Assembly: GCF_011634775.1 (NCBI RefSeq)
Contig: NZ_JAALXT010000007.1
Span: forward strand, 62,001-126,000
Origin: Thalassoroseus pseudoceratinae
Lineage (GTDB): Bacteria > Planctomycetota > Planctomycetia > Planctomycetales > Planctomycetaceae
DNA length: 64,000 bases
Reading direction: 5' to 3'
Shown: positions 10,187 to 19,895 of the stretch, one piece after another
How the letters are laid out: each line of letters opens with the position of its first letter
Position numbering within the stretch: position 1 is the first letter of the stretch
Notes under the pieces: model-generated
Databases searched by the model: none
Told to the model about the DNA's origin: nothing
What the model saw: the letters and a program-made list of their open reading frames with translations, nothing else
Translations under genes and position numbers: made by a program

Positions 10187-10606
10187 AGTAATTTGGTTTC
10201 AGTTCAGGGAGATGGTTTTCAGTCTGCAATCTCTGTGGCGTGAGACAACAAAGGCTACTTGTGCGCACCGACATGTGTCGAGACCACAAAGGAAAACCGC
10301 TTTCCGACACCTATTCGGTTTGCGAACTTCACAATGTTCTCGAAGCGAATGTCAGGGGGATCGTGTGTGCTCAGGACAGGAAACGAAGATCGCTCTCACG
10401 CAGGTGGCTCAAACTCAACTGCGGCCGGAATACACATTCCAAGCAACGGTGGATTTCGCACCGATGTCAATGCAAAATGAAGTGTGGCATCTTTCAGCAT
10501 GCTCATTCTTAGCGTCCATCACAGCACCTTCGGCAATCATGGCTGCGGATTCCCACTTTGTCTAACAGTTTGAAATCAAAGAGCAGCATTGAAAGTTGAG
10601 AATGCT

Positions 10607-12061
10607 ATGACCAGAGAATCGGCTCGTTTTCAATTCTCCCTTCTCACGACATTGCTTGCGGGAGTTTCTCTAGTTGTTCAGCCGTCAGCAGTCACAGCGC
10701 AGTCGCCAAAACCAGCTGCGTCTGACGACGGGTTGCCAAACATCATTCTGCTGATGAGTGACGATCAGGGCTGGGGCGATGTGGGCTTCAACGGAAATGT
10801 TAGAATTCACACGCCTCACCTGGACGCAATGGCGAAACAGGGGGTTCGGTTTGATCGCTTTTATGCGTCGGCACCACTCTGTTCCCCGACTCGTGGGAGT
10901 TGTTTGACAGGGCGGCACCCGTTTCGCTTTGGCGTGCTGGCCGCTCACACGGCGGGAATGCGAGTCGGTGAAATCACAATCGCTGAGATGCTCAAGTCAA
11001 AAGGCTACCGGACCGGGTTCTTTGGCAAGTGGCACCTGGGTTGGGTCAAGGAGTCCGACGCGGGGTCGAGAGGCTTCTATTCGCCTCCATCCCAACACGG
11101 GTTCGACACGCACTTTGCCACGACCAGCGCGGTGCCCACTTGGAATCCCACCGTGACGCCCGACAATTGGTCGAGTTGGGGAAACAAGCCCGGTGAGCCA
11201 TGGAAAGGCGGGGCCCCGTATGTCCAGGACGGCGTGGAGGTCACCAATAACATGGCGGGTGATGACAGCCGCGTCATCATGGATCGCGTTCTACCATTCA
11301 TTGAGGAAAACGAGAAGCCGTTTTTCGCCACCGTCTGGTTTCATACGCCGCACGAACCTGTTGTCGCGGGGCCAGAGTATCGAAAACGCTACGCAAAGTC
11401 TGGGTCGGCGCGGCAGAATCTCTACGGCTGCATCACGGCAATGGACGAACAAATCGGACGGTTGCGGGAGCGACTTGAGGAACGGGGCCTTTCAAAATCG
11501 ACCGTGATTTTCTTTTGTAGTGACAACGGACCGGCGGACAGTTTGACCCGAAAAGGAGTCGCTTCCGCCGGACCATTCAAAGGGCACAAACACACGATGT
11601 ATGAAGGCGGCCTGCTTGTGCCCGCATGTGCCGTTTGGCCCGGAGTCATTCCGGCAGGTGTCACAACGGACGTGCGATGCTCGACGCTGGATTACTTTCC
11701 AACGATCGCGAATCTGGTCGGTTACAAATTCGCATCCAGAAACAAACGCCCTATCGACGGAATCGACTTGATGCCAGTGATTCGAGGCGAAGTCAAAAAA
11801 CGACCGACGAATCTGTTCTTTGGTTATCGACGTCTTTATGGGGGAGTCGATGGCCAGGCGTTAATCTCCGGTGACTGGAAGTTGCTTCGTGAAGCCAAGC
11901 CGCAAGGACGTGTTCGCCTGTACGATCTAGCCAAAGACCCATACGAACGAAACGACCTCGTGAAGTCACGACCAGAGCAGTTGAAGTTACTGATGGATCG
12001 CCTGCAGGCCATCGACCATGAATGCCAACTCAGCCGCGATGGGGCGGATTACAAATACTAA
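10607..12061 (+). CDS. S1 family sulfatase (arylsulfatase A-like)
   Basis: A 484-residue protein from the ATG at 10607; an upstream in-frame TTG at 10589 is less likely. The signal peptide ends near VTAQS, so it is exported. The formylglycine motif is CSPTR, with the nucleophile Cys at about residue 92, followed by GSCLTGR. The metal site is visible as LLMSDDQGWGD near 50 and FFCSDNGP near 305; the Lys/His pair is in FGKWHLG and the HTPHEP segment. The family hydrolyses sulfate esters after an activating enzyme converts the Cys. It is the first of three full sulfatases in a row on this strand, so the substrate is probably a sulfated polysaccharide; its identity cannot be read. Confidence 0.92.
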   Translation: MTRESARFQFSLLTTLLAGVSLVVQPSAVTAQSPKPAASDDGLPNIILLMSDDQGWGDVGFNGNVRIHTPHLDAMAKQGVRFDRFYASAPLCSPTRGSCLTGRHPFRFGVLAAHTAGMRVGEITIAEMLKSKGYRTGFFGKWHLGWVKESDAGSRGFYSPPSQHGFDTHFATTSAVPTWNPTVTPDNWSSWGNKPGEPWKGGAPYVQDGVEVTNNMAGDDSRVIMDRVLPFIEENEKPFFATVWFHTPHEPVVAGPEYRKRYAKSGSARQNLYGCITAMDEQIGRLRERLEERGLSKSTVIFFCSDNGPADSLTRKGVASAGPFKGHKHTMYEGGLLVPACAVWPGVIPAGVTTDVRCSTLDYFPTIANLVGYKFASRNKRPIDGIDLMPVIRGEVKKRPTNLFFGYRRLYGGVDGQALISGDWKLLREAKPQGRVRLYDLAKDPYERNDLVKSRPEQLKLLMDRLQAIDHECQLSRDGADYKY

Positions 12062-12199
12062 GAAATCGCTTCTGTAGGGGACTTCGCCAGACGTCCCGAA
12101 CTAACCAGCAGATGCACCCGGCTCTGTGCGACTTCATCAGGCAGCATAGAAAAGGTGGGCCGACTCTTGGTGTCATTCATTCCCTCGGGCATTGCGACC

Positions 12200-12436
12200 A
12201 TGAGACACCTCTTTGGAATGACTCGACTGATCCTTCTGGCAGCTGTTTGGTCGCAGGCGGATTATGCCGTCGCCAGTGACAGGCCAATCGTCATCGTTGT
12301 GATCACCGACGACCAAGGCGATGGCGACCTGGGATTCACAGGCAATCCGTTTGATTTCTCGCTCAAGCCAATTGGTCACAGGGACACGGGATCCGAGCTG
12401 GGGTGCTATTACCTGTCCGTGTCTCTTCGGAAATGA
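12200..12436 (+). pseudogene. N-terminal stump of a fourth sulfatase
   Basis: From the ATG at 12200 the frame encodes a signal peptide (MRHLFGMTRLILLAAVW, ending YAVASD). The beginning of a sulfatase domain follows, IVIVVITDDQGDGDLGFTGNP, which aligns with the first metal-binding strand of its neighbours. After that the homology stops. About 27 unrelated residues lead to a TGA at 12434-12436, and no CxPxR motif follows. The unrelated tail contains an imperfect inverted repeat (12383-12389 with 12417-12423). A full gene has therefore lost more than 400 codons, or a short foreign segment has joined the stump. Confidence 0.7.
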
Positions 12437-12505
12437 CGGACTTTGCTGCATAATGGAGTCGCTACCGATCTAACGCTGAGTTTGAATAACCGAAGGTCAT
12501 GGATC

Positions 12506-14392
12506 ATGAAGATACTCGCTCTCGCTTACGCCCTTGTTCTCCTCCTTCCCCTTGTCGTCACAGCCGACGAAACATCGCAACCCAATTTCATCGTCTTCCT
12601 GACCGACGATCAGGGTTGGGGCGACCTCGGTTGTTACGGACATCCGATTATCCAATCCCCGAACCTGGATCAGTTCGCTAGCGAAGGAATGCGGTTCACG
12701 CAGTGCTATGCCGGATGTTCGGTGTGTTCGCCATCGCGGTCAGCGATTCTGACCGGACGCACGCCTTATCGAAACGGCGTATGGCGATGGATTCCCGGCG
12801 GCAGCATCTATCATTTGCGAGAGAGCGAAATCACAATCACCTCACTGTTGAAAAGCCGGGGCTATGAAACTTGCCACGCTGGCAAATGGCATCTCAATGG
12901 CAAATTCAATTCCGATGAGCAGCCTCAGCCCGACGATCACGGTTATGACCATTGGCTCGCGACACAAAATAACGCGGCCCCGAACCATATGAATCCGACG
13001 AATTACGTGCGAAATCGCGAGGCGGTTGGTCGCATGGAAGGCCCTAGCGCCGTGATCGCAGCGAACGAAGCGATCAACTGGCTGAAGCGGCGAGAGAAGT
13101 CAGACACTCCATTCTTCATCACCGTGTGGACTCACGAACCGCATCTCCCAATCGAATCCGCCCCCAAGTACATGAAGCATTATGCGGACATCGAAGATGA
13201 AGGCATTCGGCAGCATCATGGAAACATCACGCAACTCGATGACGCCTTTGGCAAGCTGATGACCGCGGTCGATGAGATGGGCTATCGCGATAACACCTTC
13301 GTCTTCTTCACGTCCGACAATGGCCCTGAAGGCAAGGGAACAAGTGGCCGCACGCGGGGGTCGACAGGCGGTTTGCGTGGACGAAAGCGTGCCACTCATG
13401 AGGGCGGCATTCGCGTTCCGGGAATCGTTCGCTGGCCAGGGAAAATCAAAGCTGGCTCGGTCAGCGACACACCCATTATTGGGTCGGATGTGTTTCCGAC
13501 GATCTGCAATGTGGTCGGCATCCCGCTGCCGGATGATCGTACAATCGATGGCACCAGTCTGCTGCCGCTGTTTGCAGGCAAACCGCTTGAGCGTGAGCAA
13601 CCATTGTACTGGCGGAACCATCTTGCTCCGACACAATTCCGAGTTGGAATGCGGATTGGTGACTGGAAGATCATCGGCTCTGACGATCTGACGTCGTTTG
13701 AACTCTACAACATCGAAAAGGACTGGCAGGAAACAACCAATGTTGCGGCGGAATTCCCGGACAAGTTCGCTGAGCTACGGGCCAAACTGATCGAACATGA
13801 CGCCGCCGTTCTCAAGGAAGGTCCCGATTGGTGGAAGCTGGACAAACCTCGCAATCGTGGAGGGAAGAAGTCGGTCGAGCCTCGCGCGGGGAAAGACTCG
13901 ACCGGCGATTTCGACGTAGTGCTCGGTGCGGACGTTTCCAGCTCGGACTTCGGCTATTCCATGTCACCGAAGACTGAAGGACTGGCGTTCCAGAAACTGG
14001 ACCAGCCAATCACAAAGTCCGCGACGATTCGGCTGAAGTATCGGAGTGTCCCGAAGTCCGGCACGACTCGAAACGGTGCATTGGTCATCGCATCAAAACC
14101 CACCAACAAGGACAGCTTCAAAATTGGCACGGCGATCGGAATGAATCAGCACGTCGCGTTCACTGGCGGCTGGGGCAATGTGGGAAGTGCCGCAGCGAAG
14201 AGAGCAAAGTTTCAGCCGGAAGACACCTTTGAAATCGAGGTCCAACTGAACGTCGCGAAAGGTACCGGCTCGGCCACCGTCAACGGATCATCATTCAAGT
14301 TTTCACTACCACCAGATTTGAAGTCCATTGACTACGTCGGCTTCTATGCCAAGGCGACGTCGACGGAATTCTCTACACCGGTCGTCGAGTAA
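12506..14392 (+). CDS. S1 family sulfatase with C-terminal extension
   Basis: A 628-residue protein from the ATG at 12506, which opens the signal peptide MKILALAYALVLLLPLVVTAD; a longer frame from 12443 adds an implausible leader. The sulfatase core spans about residues 25-455. It has FLTDDQGWGDLGCYG, the CSPSR motif with Cys at about 74, AGKWHLNG, THEPH and FFTSDNGPEG. After a charged linker comes a roughly 160-residue beta-rich extension (about 465-628, including FDVVLGADVSSSDFGY and YVGFYAKATSTEFS). It looks like a jelly-roll or LamG-type module and could bind the substrate; this is inference from composition. It is same-strand with sulfatases on both sides, so co-expression is likely. Confidence 0.92.
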   Translation: MKILALAYALVLLLPLVVTADETSQPNFIVFLTDDQGWGDLGCYGHPIIQSPNLDQFASEGMRFTQCYAGCSVCSPSRSAILTGRTPYRNGVWRWIPGGSIYHLRESEITITSLLKSRGYETCHAGKWHLNGKFNSDEQPQPDDHGYDHWLATQNNAAPNHMNPTNYVRNREAVGRMEGPSAVIAANEAINWLKRREKSDTPFFITVWTHEPHLPIESAPKYMKHYADIEDEGIRQHHGNITQLDDAFGKLMTAVDEMGYRDNTFVFFTSDNGPEGKGTSGRTRGSTGGLRGRKRATHEGGIRVPGIVRWPGKIKAGSVSDTPIIGSDVFPTICNVVGIPLPDDRTIDGTSLLPLFAGKPLEREQPLYWRNHLAPTQFRVGMRIGDWKIIGSDDLTSFELYNIEKDWQETTNVAAEFPDKFAELRAKLIEHDAAVLKEGPDWWKLDKPRNRGGKKSVEPRAGKDSTGDFDVVLGADVSSSDFGYSMSPKTEGLAFQKLDQPITKSATIRLKYRSVPKSGTTRNGALVIASKPTNKDSFKIGTAIGMNQHVAFTGGWGNVGSAAAKRAKFQPEDTFEIEVQLNVAKGTGSATVNGSSFKFSLPPDLKSIDYVGFYAKATSTEFSTPVVE

Positions 14393-14446
14393 AACTGTCA
14401 CCGGCCGCGTTCATCAAAAACCCCAGACGTCCGTGGAAGTCTTCAA

Positions 14447-15943
14447 ATGAAGCTAAGTTCGCTCGCCCACGTTCTAAGCATTCTTCTACTACCAGCAAGT
14501 TTGACCTCCGCACAGGAGCAACCACCCAATGTCGTTCTGATCCTTACCGATGATCTGGGTTACTCAGACATCGGCTGCTACGGAGCGACGAAAGTGAAGA
14601 CACCGCACATCGATCGGCTTGCTGCCGAAGGTGTGAGGTTCACGGATTTTCATACGGCTGCGTCGATCTGTTCTCCGTCACGGGCGGCCTTTCTGACCGG
14701 CGCGTATCCCCAGCGGGCCGGACTCTATATGGGGATCAATCCGAATCGGACGGCCCACTGGTTCCTCGGCTTGCACCCGAATGAGGTTACGATCGCTGAG
14801 CAGTTCCAGCAGCGGGGATACGCAACCCACATGGTCGGCAAATGGCACCTCGGCACGGAGCCGGAGTTCCTGCCGCGACAACAGGGCTTCGATCACTACT
14901 ACGGCATGCCCTGCAATTTCGCTCATTCGCCGAAATTCTTCGACGATGATGAAGAGGTCTTCGCAAGGACGCCACTTGGTCGTCTGACCCAACTCTATAC
15001 GGAACGCGTTACGTCAATCATTCGCGATCAAGCCAAAAGCGGCGAACCGTTCTTTCTGTACTACGCCCACAACTATCCGCATACGCCGTATCAGGCAGGT
15101 TCAGCCTTCAAGGGAACTTCACAGGACGGCGTCCGGGGCGATGTCATGCAGGAGCTTGACTGGAGTGTCGGCGAGATGATGACTGCACTGAAAGACGCGG
15201 ACGTTGCGGAAAACACCATCGTCATTTTTACGTCTGACAATGGGCCAACTTCCAACAAATATGCGAAGCCGTACCGCGGAACAAAGTACGTGACGTTCGA
15301 GGGCGGCCATCGAGTGCCGTTTATCTTCCACTGGCCGGCTCAAATCAAAAAAGGATTCGTTTCGGACGTGAGCATCAACGCGATGGACGTCTTCCCGACC
15401 CTGTCCGCGGCCATCGGAAGCCCATTGCCGAACGACCGAGTTTACGACGGAGAAAACCTGCTGCCTCTCTTCAATGGGATACCGCTCAAACGGCCCGATA
15501 CCCAGCCCTTCTACTATTACAATTGCGAGAATCTTCAGGCGATCCGCCGTGGTCCGTGGAAGCTCCATTTACCGAGAAGCAAAGAGCAACTGCCGTTCTG
15601 GGACAAGAACAAAGCATTCGCCAATCTTCAGAATCCCGTTCTGTATAACCTACACACTGACAAGGCCGAAACCACGAACGTTGCAGCCGACAATCCGAGT
15701 GTCGTGAACGAGTTGGTAGAACTCGGCGACGCAATCCGCAAGGAGCTCGGCGAGTTTATGCAGCGAGGCCGGCAACAACGTCCCACCGGCTCACTTTTTC
15801 CTAACGTGCCCGTAATCAGTCATGAGAAAGATTGGGGCCAGCTGGATTCGGCCACCACGAAAGCGATTCTTGAGGAACGACAAAAAAGACATCCCAACCA
15901 CCGCAGCAATCGGCCCCAACGCCGACAAGAGAAGTTGAAATAA
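14447..15943 (+). CDS. S1 family sulfatase (arylsulfatase A-like)
   Basis: A 498-residue protein with signal peptide MKLSSLAHVLSILLLPASLTS. The metal-binding strand is LILTDDLGYSDIGCYG near 32-46. The formylglycine motif is CSPSR with Cys at about 75, followed by AAFLTG. The remaining core elements are VGKWHLG, NYPHTPY and FTSDNGPTSN. The C-terminus is basic and rich in Arg/His/Gln, ending RSNRPQRRQEKLK. Length is normal for the family. It starts about 55 bases after the preceding sulfatase and ends convergent with the glycosidase-like gene on the other strand. Confidence 0.92.
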   Translation: MKLSSLAHVLSILLLPASLTSAQEQPPNVVLILTDDLGYSDIGCYGATKVKTPHIDRLAAEGVRFTDFHTAASICSPSRAAFLTGAYPQRAGLYMGINPNRTAHWFLGLHPNEVTIAEQFQQRGYATHMVGKWHLGTEPEFLPRQQGFDHYYGMPCNFAHSPKFFDDDEEVFARTPLGRLTQLYTERVTSIIRDQAKSGEPFFLYYAHNYPHTPYQAGSAFKGTSQDGVRGDVMQELDWSVGEMMTALKDADVAENTIVIFTSDNGPTSNKYAKPYRGTKYVTFEGGHRVPFIFHWPAQIKKGFVSDVSINAMDVFPTLSAAIGSPLPNDRVYDGENLLPLFNGIPLKRPDTQPFYYYNCENLQAIRRGPWKLHLPRSKEQLPFWDKNKAFANLQNPVLYNLHTDKAETTNVAADNPSVVNELVELGDAIRKELGEFMQRGRQQRPTGSLFPNVPVISHEKDWGQLDSATTKAILEERQKRHPNHRSNRPQRRQEKLK

Positions 15944-16124
15944 GACGCCGAAAGAAGACTCTAACGAGCGCTGCACGATCCAACGGTTGTTCACACCTCA
16001 TCCGTCCGATAGCATCGATTCGGAAAGCTAATGAGGGCGGAAACACGGAAGCATCGGATCAGCTGCCACCTCTGATGGCCTGAGCAAATCTCTCGCAATT
16101 CCGTGACTCATAATGCTCGATCGG

Positions 16125-17612
16125 TTACTGGTGATCGGAGGACGCCCGCTCGAACTGAAACGAGTAGAGATCGCACTCATGCAGTTGGAATCGAAGCCGG
16201 ACGGGCTTGCCGGCCCACTTGGAAATCGTGCCTTTCTGCCAACGGATCTTCATGTCGATTCGATCGCCGAACGCAGTATGACAGTCCGCGAGCGTGAGTC
16301 CAGGAATAGGTTTGCCATCGCCAGTCTGAAGTTCGACACGCAGGCTGCCGGCCGCGGCGGTACTTGCGTTGACCGTCAACTGGTCGCCGTCAAACGTGAG
16401 GGGCCGTGTTACGAGTTCACCCGGTTCCGAACCCCCGTGCACCGACACGAACCCGTCCGGCCGGATCACATACCGATCGCCACTGCGATGATAGAGCGAC
16501 AGTTCCGTGCGTGACGTCGGTACGACATTCAACGCGACGTAGTTGGCTCGGTTCGTCCAGCGGGCACTGTTCATGCCGGGACGCATGAAGGCTTCCGTGA
16601 AAGTCCGGTCATAATGTGTCGTGCCTGTCCGCGACGACATGAACAGGATGTCGGTCGCATTGTTGTGATCGCTTGACGCTGTGGAATCTCCCCGACCGGG
16701 AACATATCGCGTCGGAAAGGAAATGTAGATATGCGGCGCGCGAACGTAAGGGTGCGTCTGGTTTGTGTAGAGATGTTCGCCCGGCAGATTTGGATTCATC
16801 GCAGTCGGCTCGGTCCAGACCTGGAAGTCTTTGGAAGTCGTCCGACTGATGCTGCGAAGACGATCGGGCGTCGTCCAGGTCCGGAAGTAGCACACATACC
16901 GCTGCTCGGCGGCTGACCAGAATGACACGTTCTGCGAATCGAACGCATGCCGCCATTCATTGCGGTAGGGAATGACCTCGTCTCGCAACGTCCAATGAAT
17001 CCCGTCCGCGGAAACGAACGCGAAGAGTCCCATGCCGGGCTTCGCCTTGCCGCGTTTGTCACCCTTGCCCGGATATCCGGCGAGGGCTTTGAACCGTTCG
17101 GAGGGCAGGGCATCGGGATTCGTATCCAGGAACGGCGAAAAGTTGTGCAACAGCGAAGGCATGTTCGCCAGGATCACGTTGTTCCGGCGAGTTCCGTTCA
17201 CTTCGTGGAGTCCTAACTCCGGGAATGACCACTCGTGACCGTCCCGGCTCTCGGCATACTCCACAGTCTCGCCGGCGTGACCGGAAGACCGATCGCCGTT
17301 GAATGATTGGTTGTGTCCACGCCAGTACGCACGAAAAAGAACCCCGGCCTCGTCGATGTCTTTGATGACGGTGACGTAGTGACCGACGGGCAACGGTGAC
17401 TTCGGACGCGGCGTACAGACCGGATGATGCAGCCGCAATTCGACACCTTGCATCCGCTCGATCAACAGGCGATCCACGAACAGTTCACGTCGCGATCCGA
17501 TGTCGATTGTGTTCTCGCTGTCGGCGGGAGCGACCGGATCGGCGGCGTACGTGACGAGAACGTGCGACAGGATACCGGCCAAACATAGAATGATTCGAAA
17601 TGCTTGCGTCAC
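16125..17612 (-). CDS. Secreted glycoside-hydrolase-like (GH43/GH32-type fold) protein
   Basis: A 495-residue protein. I place the start at the GTG at 17612: it overlaps the upstream stop in a GTGA arrangement, has GGGGAGGACA just before it, and opens a signal peptide (VTQAFRIILCLAGILSHVLVTYAAD). A longer frame to 17705 would lie inside the neighbour. The mature protein begins IDIGSRRELFVDRLLIERM, a pattern common in planctomycete proteins with a GH32/GH43 N-terminal-like propeller. The C-terminal part (VRLRFQLHECDLYSFQFE) resembles the beta-sandwich seen after such domains. Catalytic acids are not assigned. Translational coupling to the esterase gene suggests both act on the same glycan. Confidence 0.75.
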   Translation of the reverse strand: MTQAFRIILCLAGILSHVLVTYAADPVAPADSENTIDIGSRRELFVDRLLIERMQGVELRLHHPVCTPRPKSPLPVGHYVTVIKDIDEAGVLFRAYWRGHNQSFNGDRSSGHAGETVEYAESRDGHEWSFPELGLHEVNGTRRNNVILANMPSLLHNFSPFLDTNPDALPSERFKALAGYPGKGDKRGKAKPGMGLFAFVSADGIHWTLRDEVIPYRNEWRHAFDSQNVSFWSAAEQRYVCYFRTWTTPDRLRSISRTTSKDFQVWTEPTAMNPNLPGEHLYTNQTHPYVRAPHIYISFPTRYVPGRGDSTASSDHNNATDILFMSSRTGTTHYDRTFTEAFMRPGMNSARWTNRANYVALNVVPTSRTELSLYHRSGDRYVIRPDGFVSVHGGSEPGELVTRPLTFDGDQLTVNASTAAAGSLRVELQTGDGKPIPGLTLADCHTAFGDRIDMKIRWQKGTISKWAGKPVRLRFQLHECDLYSFQFERASSDHQ

Positions 17613-18952
17613 TTCATTGTCCTCCCCAGCCATCGATCGAACCATGCGAACGTCATTCGCCGCGCGACACCTGGAAACGCGTGGCCGCCCGGAAAGGAAA
17701 ACCAACTGAATGCGTCTCCGGCTCCAAGATTATCGAGTTTTGTGACCACGGCTTTCTCGCTCTGACCGTAGTTGGATTCGTAGTATTCGAGCGTCTCCGC
17801 ATACCCGAGTCGTTCCTGTCTGGCCTTCAGCACGTTCGGCAGACCGTCCTGATCCGTCCAGTTGACATAGATTGGCAGGGCTTCCAATGCTTTGGGGAAG
17901 ATCTTGTGTCGCGAGAATTCATGTTCGGTTGAGATGATCAGCAAAGCTCGCGGAGCGACCATTGCCATCAGGCTGTCGAAGTCGACGGGAATCGGTTTCG
18001 TTGGGTCTTCGATATATGGCCGAAACTTTTTGATGTAGATGTAAGGACCGCTGTTAGTCGGTTTGAATCCGAACCGCTTTTCCAGGCGTGGGCTGCTGGT
18101 CGGTTCATCGATCCCCTTCTCCCAGGGACGCCAATTGTTTCCCGGAGGCAGGCGAGACCAGGCATCAGCGTGACGCCACCAGTCCAGCACTCCGCCGTTG
18201 CTAACCGTTGCGGTGATGCGTTCATCAAACGCGGCCGCAAAGAGAGCGGTATGCCCACCCAGGGACCACCCGGTACAGCCGATCTGTTGGTGATCGACGA
18301 AGTCGAGCGTCGTCAGAAAGTCGACACTTCTCATAATGTCCCAGGTGTTCTTGCCGACAATCGACCACTCGGGATGCTTCTGATAAAAGGGCCGTGTGTC
18401 CATGACTCGATGCTGCGGGTCGATTCGTTCTCCGTCAGTCAACAGGTCGATGGAGAGAGTGACGAAGCCATGCTGAGCCAACGTTCGACCGTAGTCGGCT
18501 CCGATCCGAGGATCCCGTGGCGGATCAACTGGGCGACGACCGGACAGCCCGATGACCTGGTCCTTACCCGAACCCCACGTTGTACTATGCACGCAAACAA
18601 TGGCGGGTGTCGGCTTTTTGCGAGCCGCATCGGGCACTAGCAGCCACGCCGTCACACGATCATCCGGTTCTGCTTGAAACGTGACATGATACCGAGTGAT
18701 CTCGTTACGGTGGTCCACTTTCTGCATTTGTGGCTTGAGTTCAGGCACCTCCTGGGGAAAATCGCCTAGCAGATCCAGCCACCGTCGCTTGATCTCCTTC
18801 CGTCGCTCGGCCCACGGTTTGTCTGGCATGATCTTCGACAGGGACGTAATCCGACTGATTTCGTCGGCCGATGACACGTTTGTCAGGTTAAGAAGTGCAG
18901 CGACCGCCAACAGAATGAGCAACGAGTCACGGGACGCTTTCCAAAGTGGCAT
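17609..18952 (-). CDS. Secreted alpha/beta hydrolase (acetyl-xylan-esterase / dienelactone-hydrolase type)
   Basis: A 447-residue protein. The signal peptide is LLILLAVAALLNLTNVSSADE. The hydrolase core has the oxyanion region PAIVCVHSTTWGSGKD, the nucleophile elbow CTGWSLGGHTALF (Ser near 240), a likely acid in LLIISTEHEFSRH, and the catalytic His in FPGGHAFPG near the C-terminus. Length and layout match large secreted planctomycete hydrolases related to acetyl xylan esterases. It probably removes ester groups from a glycan before glycosidase attack. It is the first gene of a two-gene unit whose second gene overlaps it by four bases. Confidence 0.85.
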   Translation of the reverse strand: MPLWKASRDSLLILLAVAALLNLTNVSSADEISRITSLSKIMPDKPWAERRKEIKRRWLDLLGDFPQEVPELKPQMQKVDHRNEITRYHVTFQAEPDDRVTAWLLVPDAARKKPTPAIVCVHSTTWGSGKDQVIGLSGRRPVDPPRDPRIGADYGRTLAQHGFVTLSIDLLTDGERIDPQHRVMDTRPFYQKHPEWSIVGKNTWDIMRSVDFLTTLDFVDHQQIGCTGWSLGGHTALFAAAFDERITATVSNGGVLDWWRHADAWSRLPPGNNWRPWEKGIDEPTSSPRLEKRFGFKPTNSGPYIYIKKFRPYIEDPTKPIPVDFDSLMAMVAPRALLIISTEHEFSRHKIFPKALEALPIYVNWTDQDGLPNVLKARQERLGYAETLEYYESNYGQSEKAVVTKLDNLGAGDAFSWFSFPGGHAFPGVARRMTFAWFDRWLGRTMK

Positions 18953-19276
18953 ATTCTGCCTTCTCGTTGTGAATGGGAAACGAGCGAACGGATGGTCGAT
19001 TCATTATTCCCAAAGCACCGCATTGATGCCACGCCGGTGAAAGATTCGTTCGCGCTGATCACGACTGCGTACCCGTTTTCTCAGAGGAACGGCCGGGCTT
19101 TCGGGTTTTTCGCGCAGTGCCCGTTCAACAATTTGGCGAACATGCTCTTGGTATGCCACCGTCGGTCGGCAACACCGAAAGCCTTTTCACCAACTTTATT
19201 GAAGCTCTACGATTGGTCCGCTGTCTACAGCAGACTTTTGACACCTTCGGGGCCGTGGCTGGCAGATGGCGTGACT
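18953..19276. other. Gap; only a weak 51-codon open frame
   Basis: The region holds the promoter side of the esterase gene and the downstream side of the secretion operon. On the minus strand a frame from a GTG at 19159 to a TAA at 19004 reads VAYQEHVRQIVERALREKP and so on, which is helix-like. It has no ribosome binding site and no family I know, so I do not call it a gene. No clear terminator hairpin was found. Confidence 0.3.
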
Positions 19277-19846
19277 CTAAGGAGTCTCGATCTGTGCTGG
19301 CTTTTCTGACGGCCAAGCAGCGACTTCAACACGATCGGGATAGATGGCGACGATGCGGAAGGTGTCGTTGATGCGGTCACCCTGTCGTCGAATTTGACTC
19401 CCTATGATCGCCGCAGGCTCGCGACCGTTATCAAATGTCGCAGAGACTCGCAGGTCTCCGAGGTGACCTTGAACTGGTATTTCACTGATCGATGGATCGT
19501 TGATAGCGTCAATGTCATCTACCAAGTCGGTGGACGACGTGATTCCCGATTGATTCTGGCTTGTCTGATCTACAGTCGCCTTTTCGATGAATGGGTTGGC
19601 CGTCCAAAGATGCGTCAGATCGACCTTGACGGAATCGGGGTCGAACTGAACTTCCGGGGTCGATTCCGATGGTGCGGTCGAAGCGACTTGAGTCGGCGAG
19701 ACCGTTGCCGAGGGACTTGCGGCGATCTTCTTCCGCGATTGGAATCGAAACACAAGAACGCCGACAAACACCAGAGCAAGAATCACAACCAGCTTGATTT
19801 TTCGACTCGAATCATGCTGTTCGGGTGGTATTGAAACAGTGTCCAT
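19277..19846 (-). CDS. PilP/GspC-like inner-membrane component of the T2S/T4P system
   Basis: A 189-residue protein from the ATG at 19846; an upstream frame to 19936 would overlap the previous gene. A single N-terminal membrane helix follows a short polar tail (KIKLVVILALVFVGVLVFRF), then a serine/proline-rich linker. The C-terminal folded domain has the homology-region pattern of GspC/PilP: LRVSATFDNGREPAAIIG, then DTFRIVAIYPDRVEVAAW. In these systems the domain links the inner-membrane platform to the secretin. It is the last gene of the platform operon, after PilM, PilN and PilO. The family call rests on fold-like pattern and position. Confidence 0.6.
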   Translation of the reverse strand: MDTVSIPPEQHDSSRKIKLVVILALVFVGVLVFRFQSRKKIAASPSATVSPTQVASTAPSESTPEVQFDPDSVKVDLTHLWTANPFIEKATVDQTSQNQSGITSSTDLVDDIDAINDPSISEIPVQGHLGDLRVSATFDNGREPAAIIGSQIRRQGDRINDTFRIVAIYPDRVEVAAWPSEKPAQIETP

Positions 19847-19895
19847 AACAAGTCGACCTCGCGATCGTATCAAAGGTAACACAAAACTAGTTCGA

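Noticed and set aside
9942-10565. A 207-codon plus-strand frame in the gap before the first sulfatase
   Set aside because: Its first part is the antisense of a signal-peptide-bearing minus frame, and its composition (Trp, Cys, Arg scattered) is not protein-like.
12383-12423. A seven-base inverted repeat in the tail of the sulfatase stump as a terminator
   Set aside because: The stem is short, the loop is about 27 bases and no T run follows, so terminator function is not supported.
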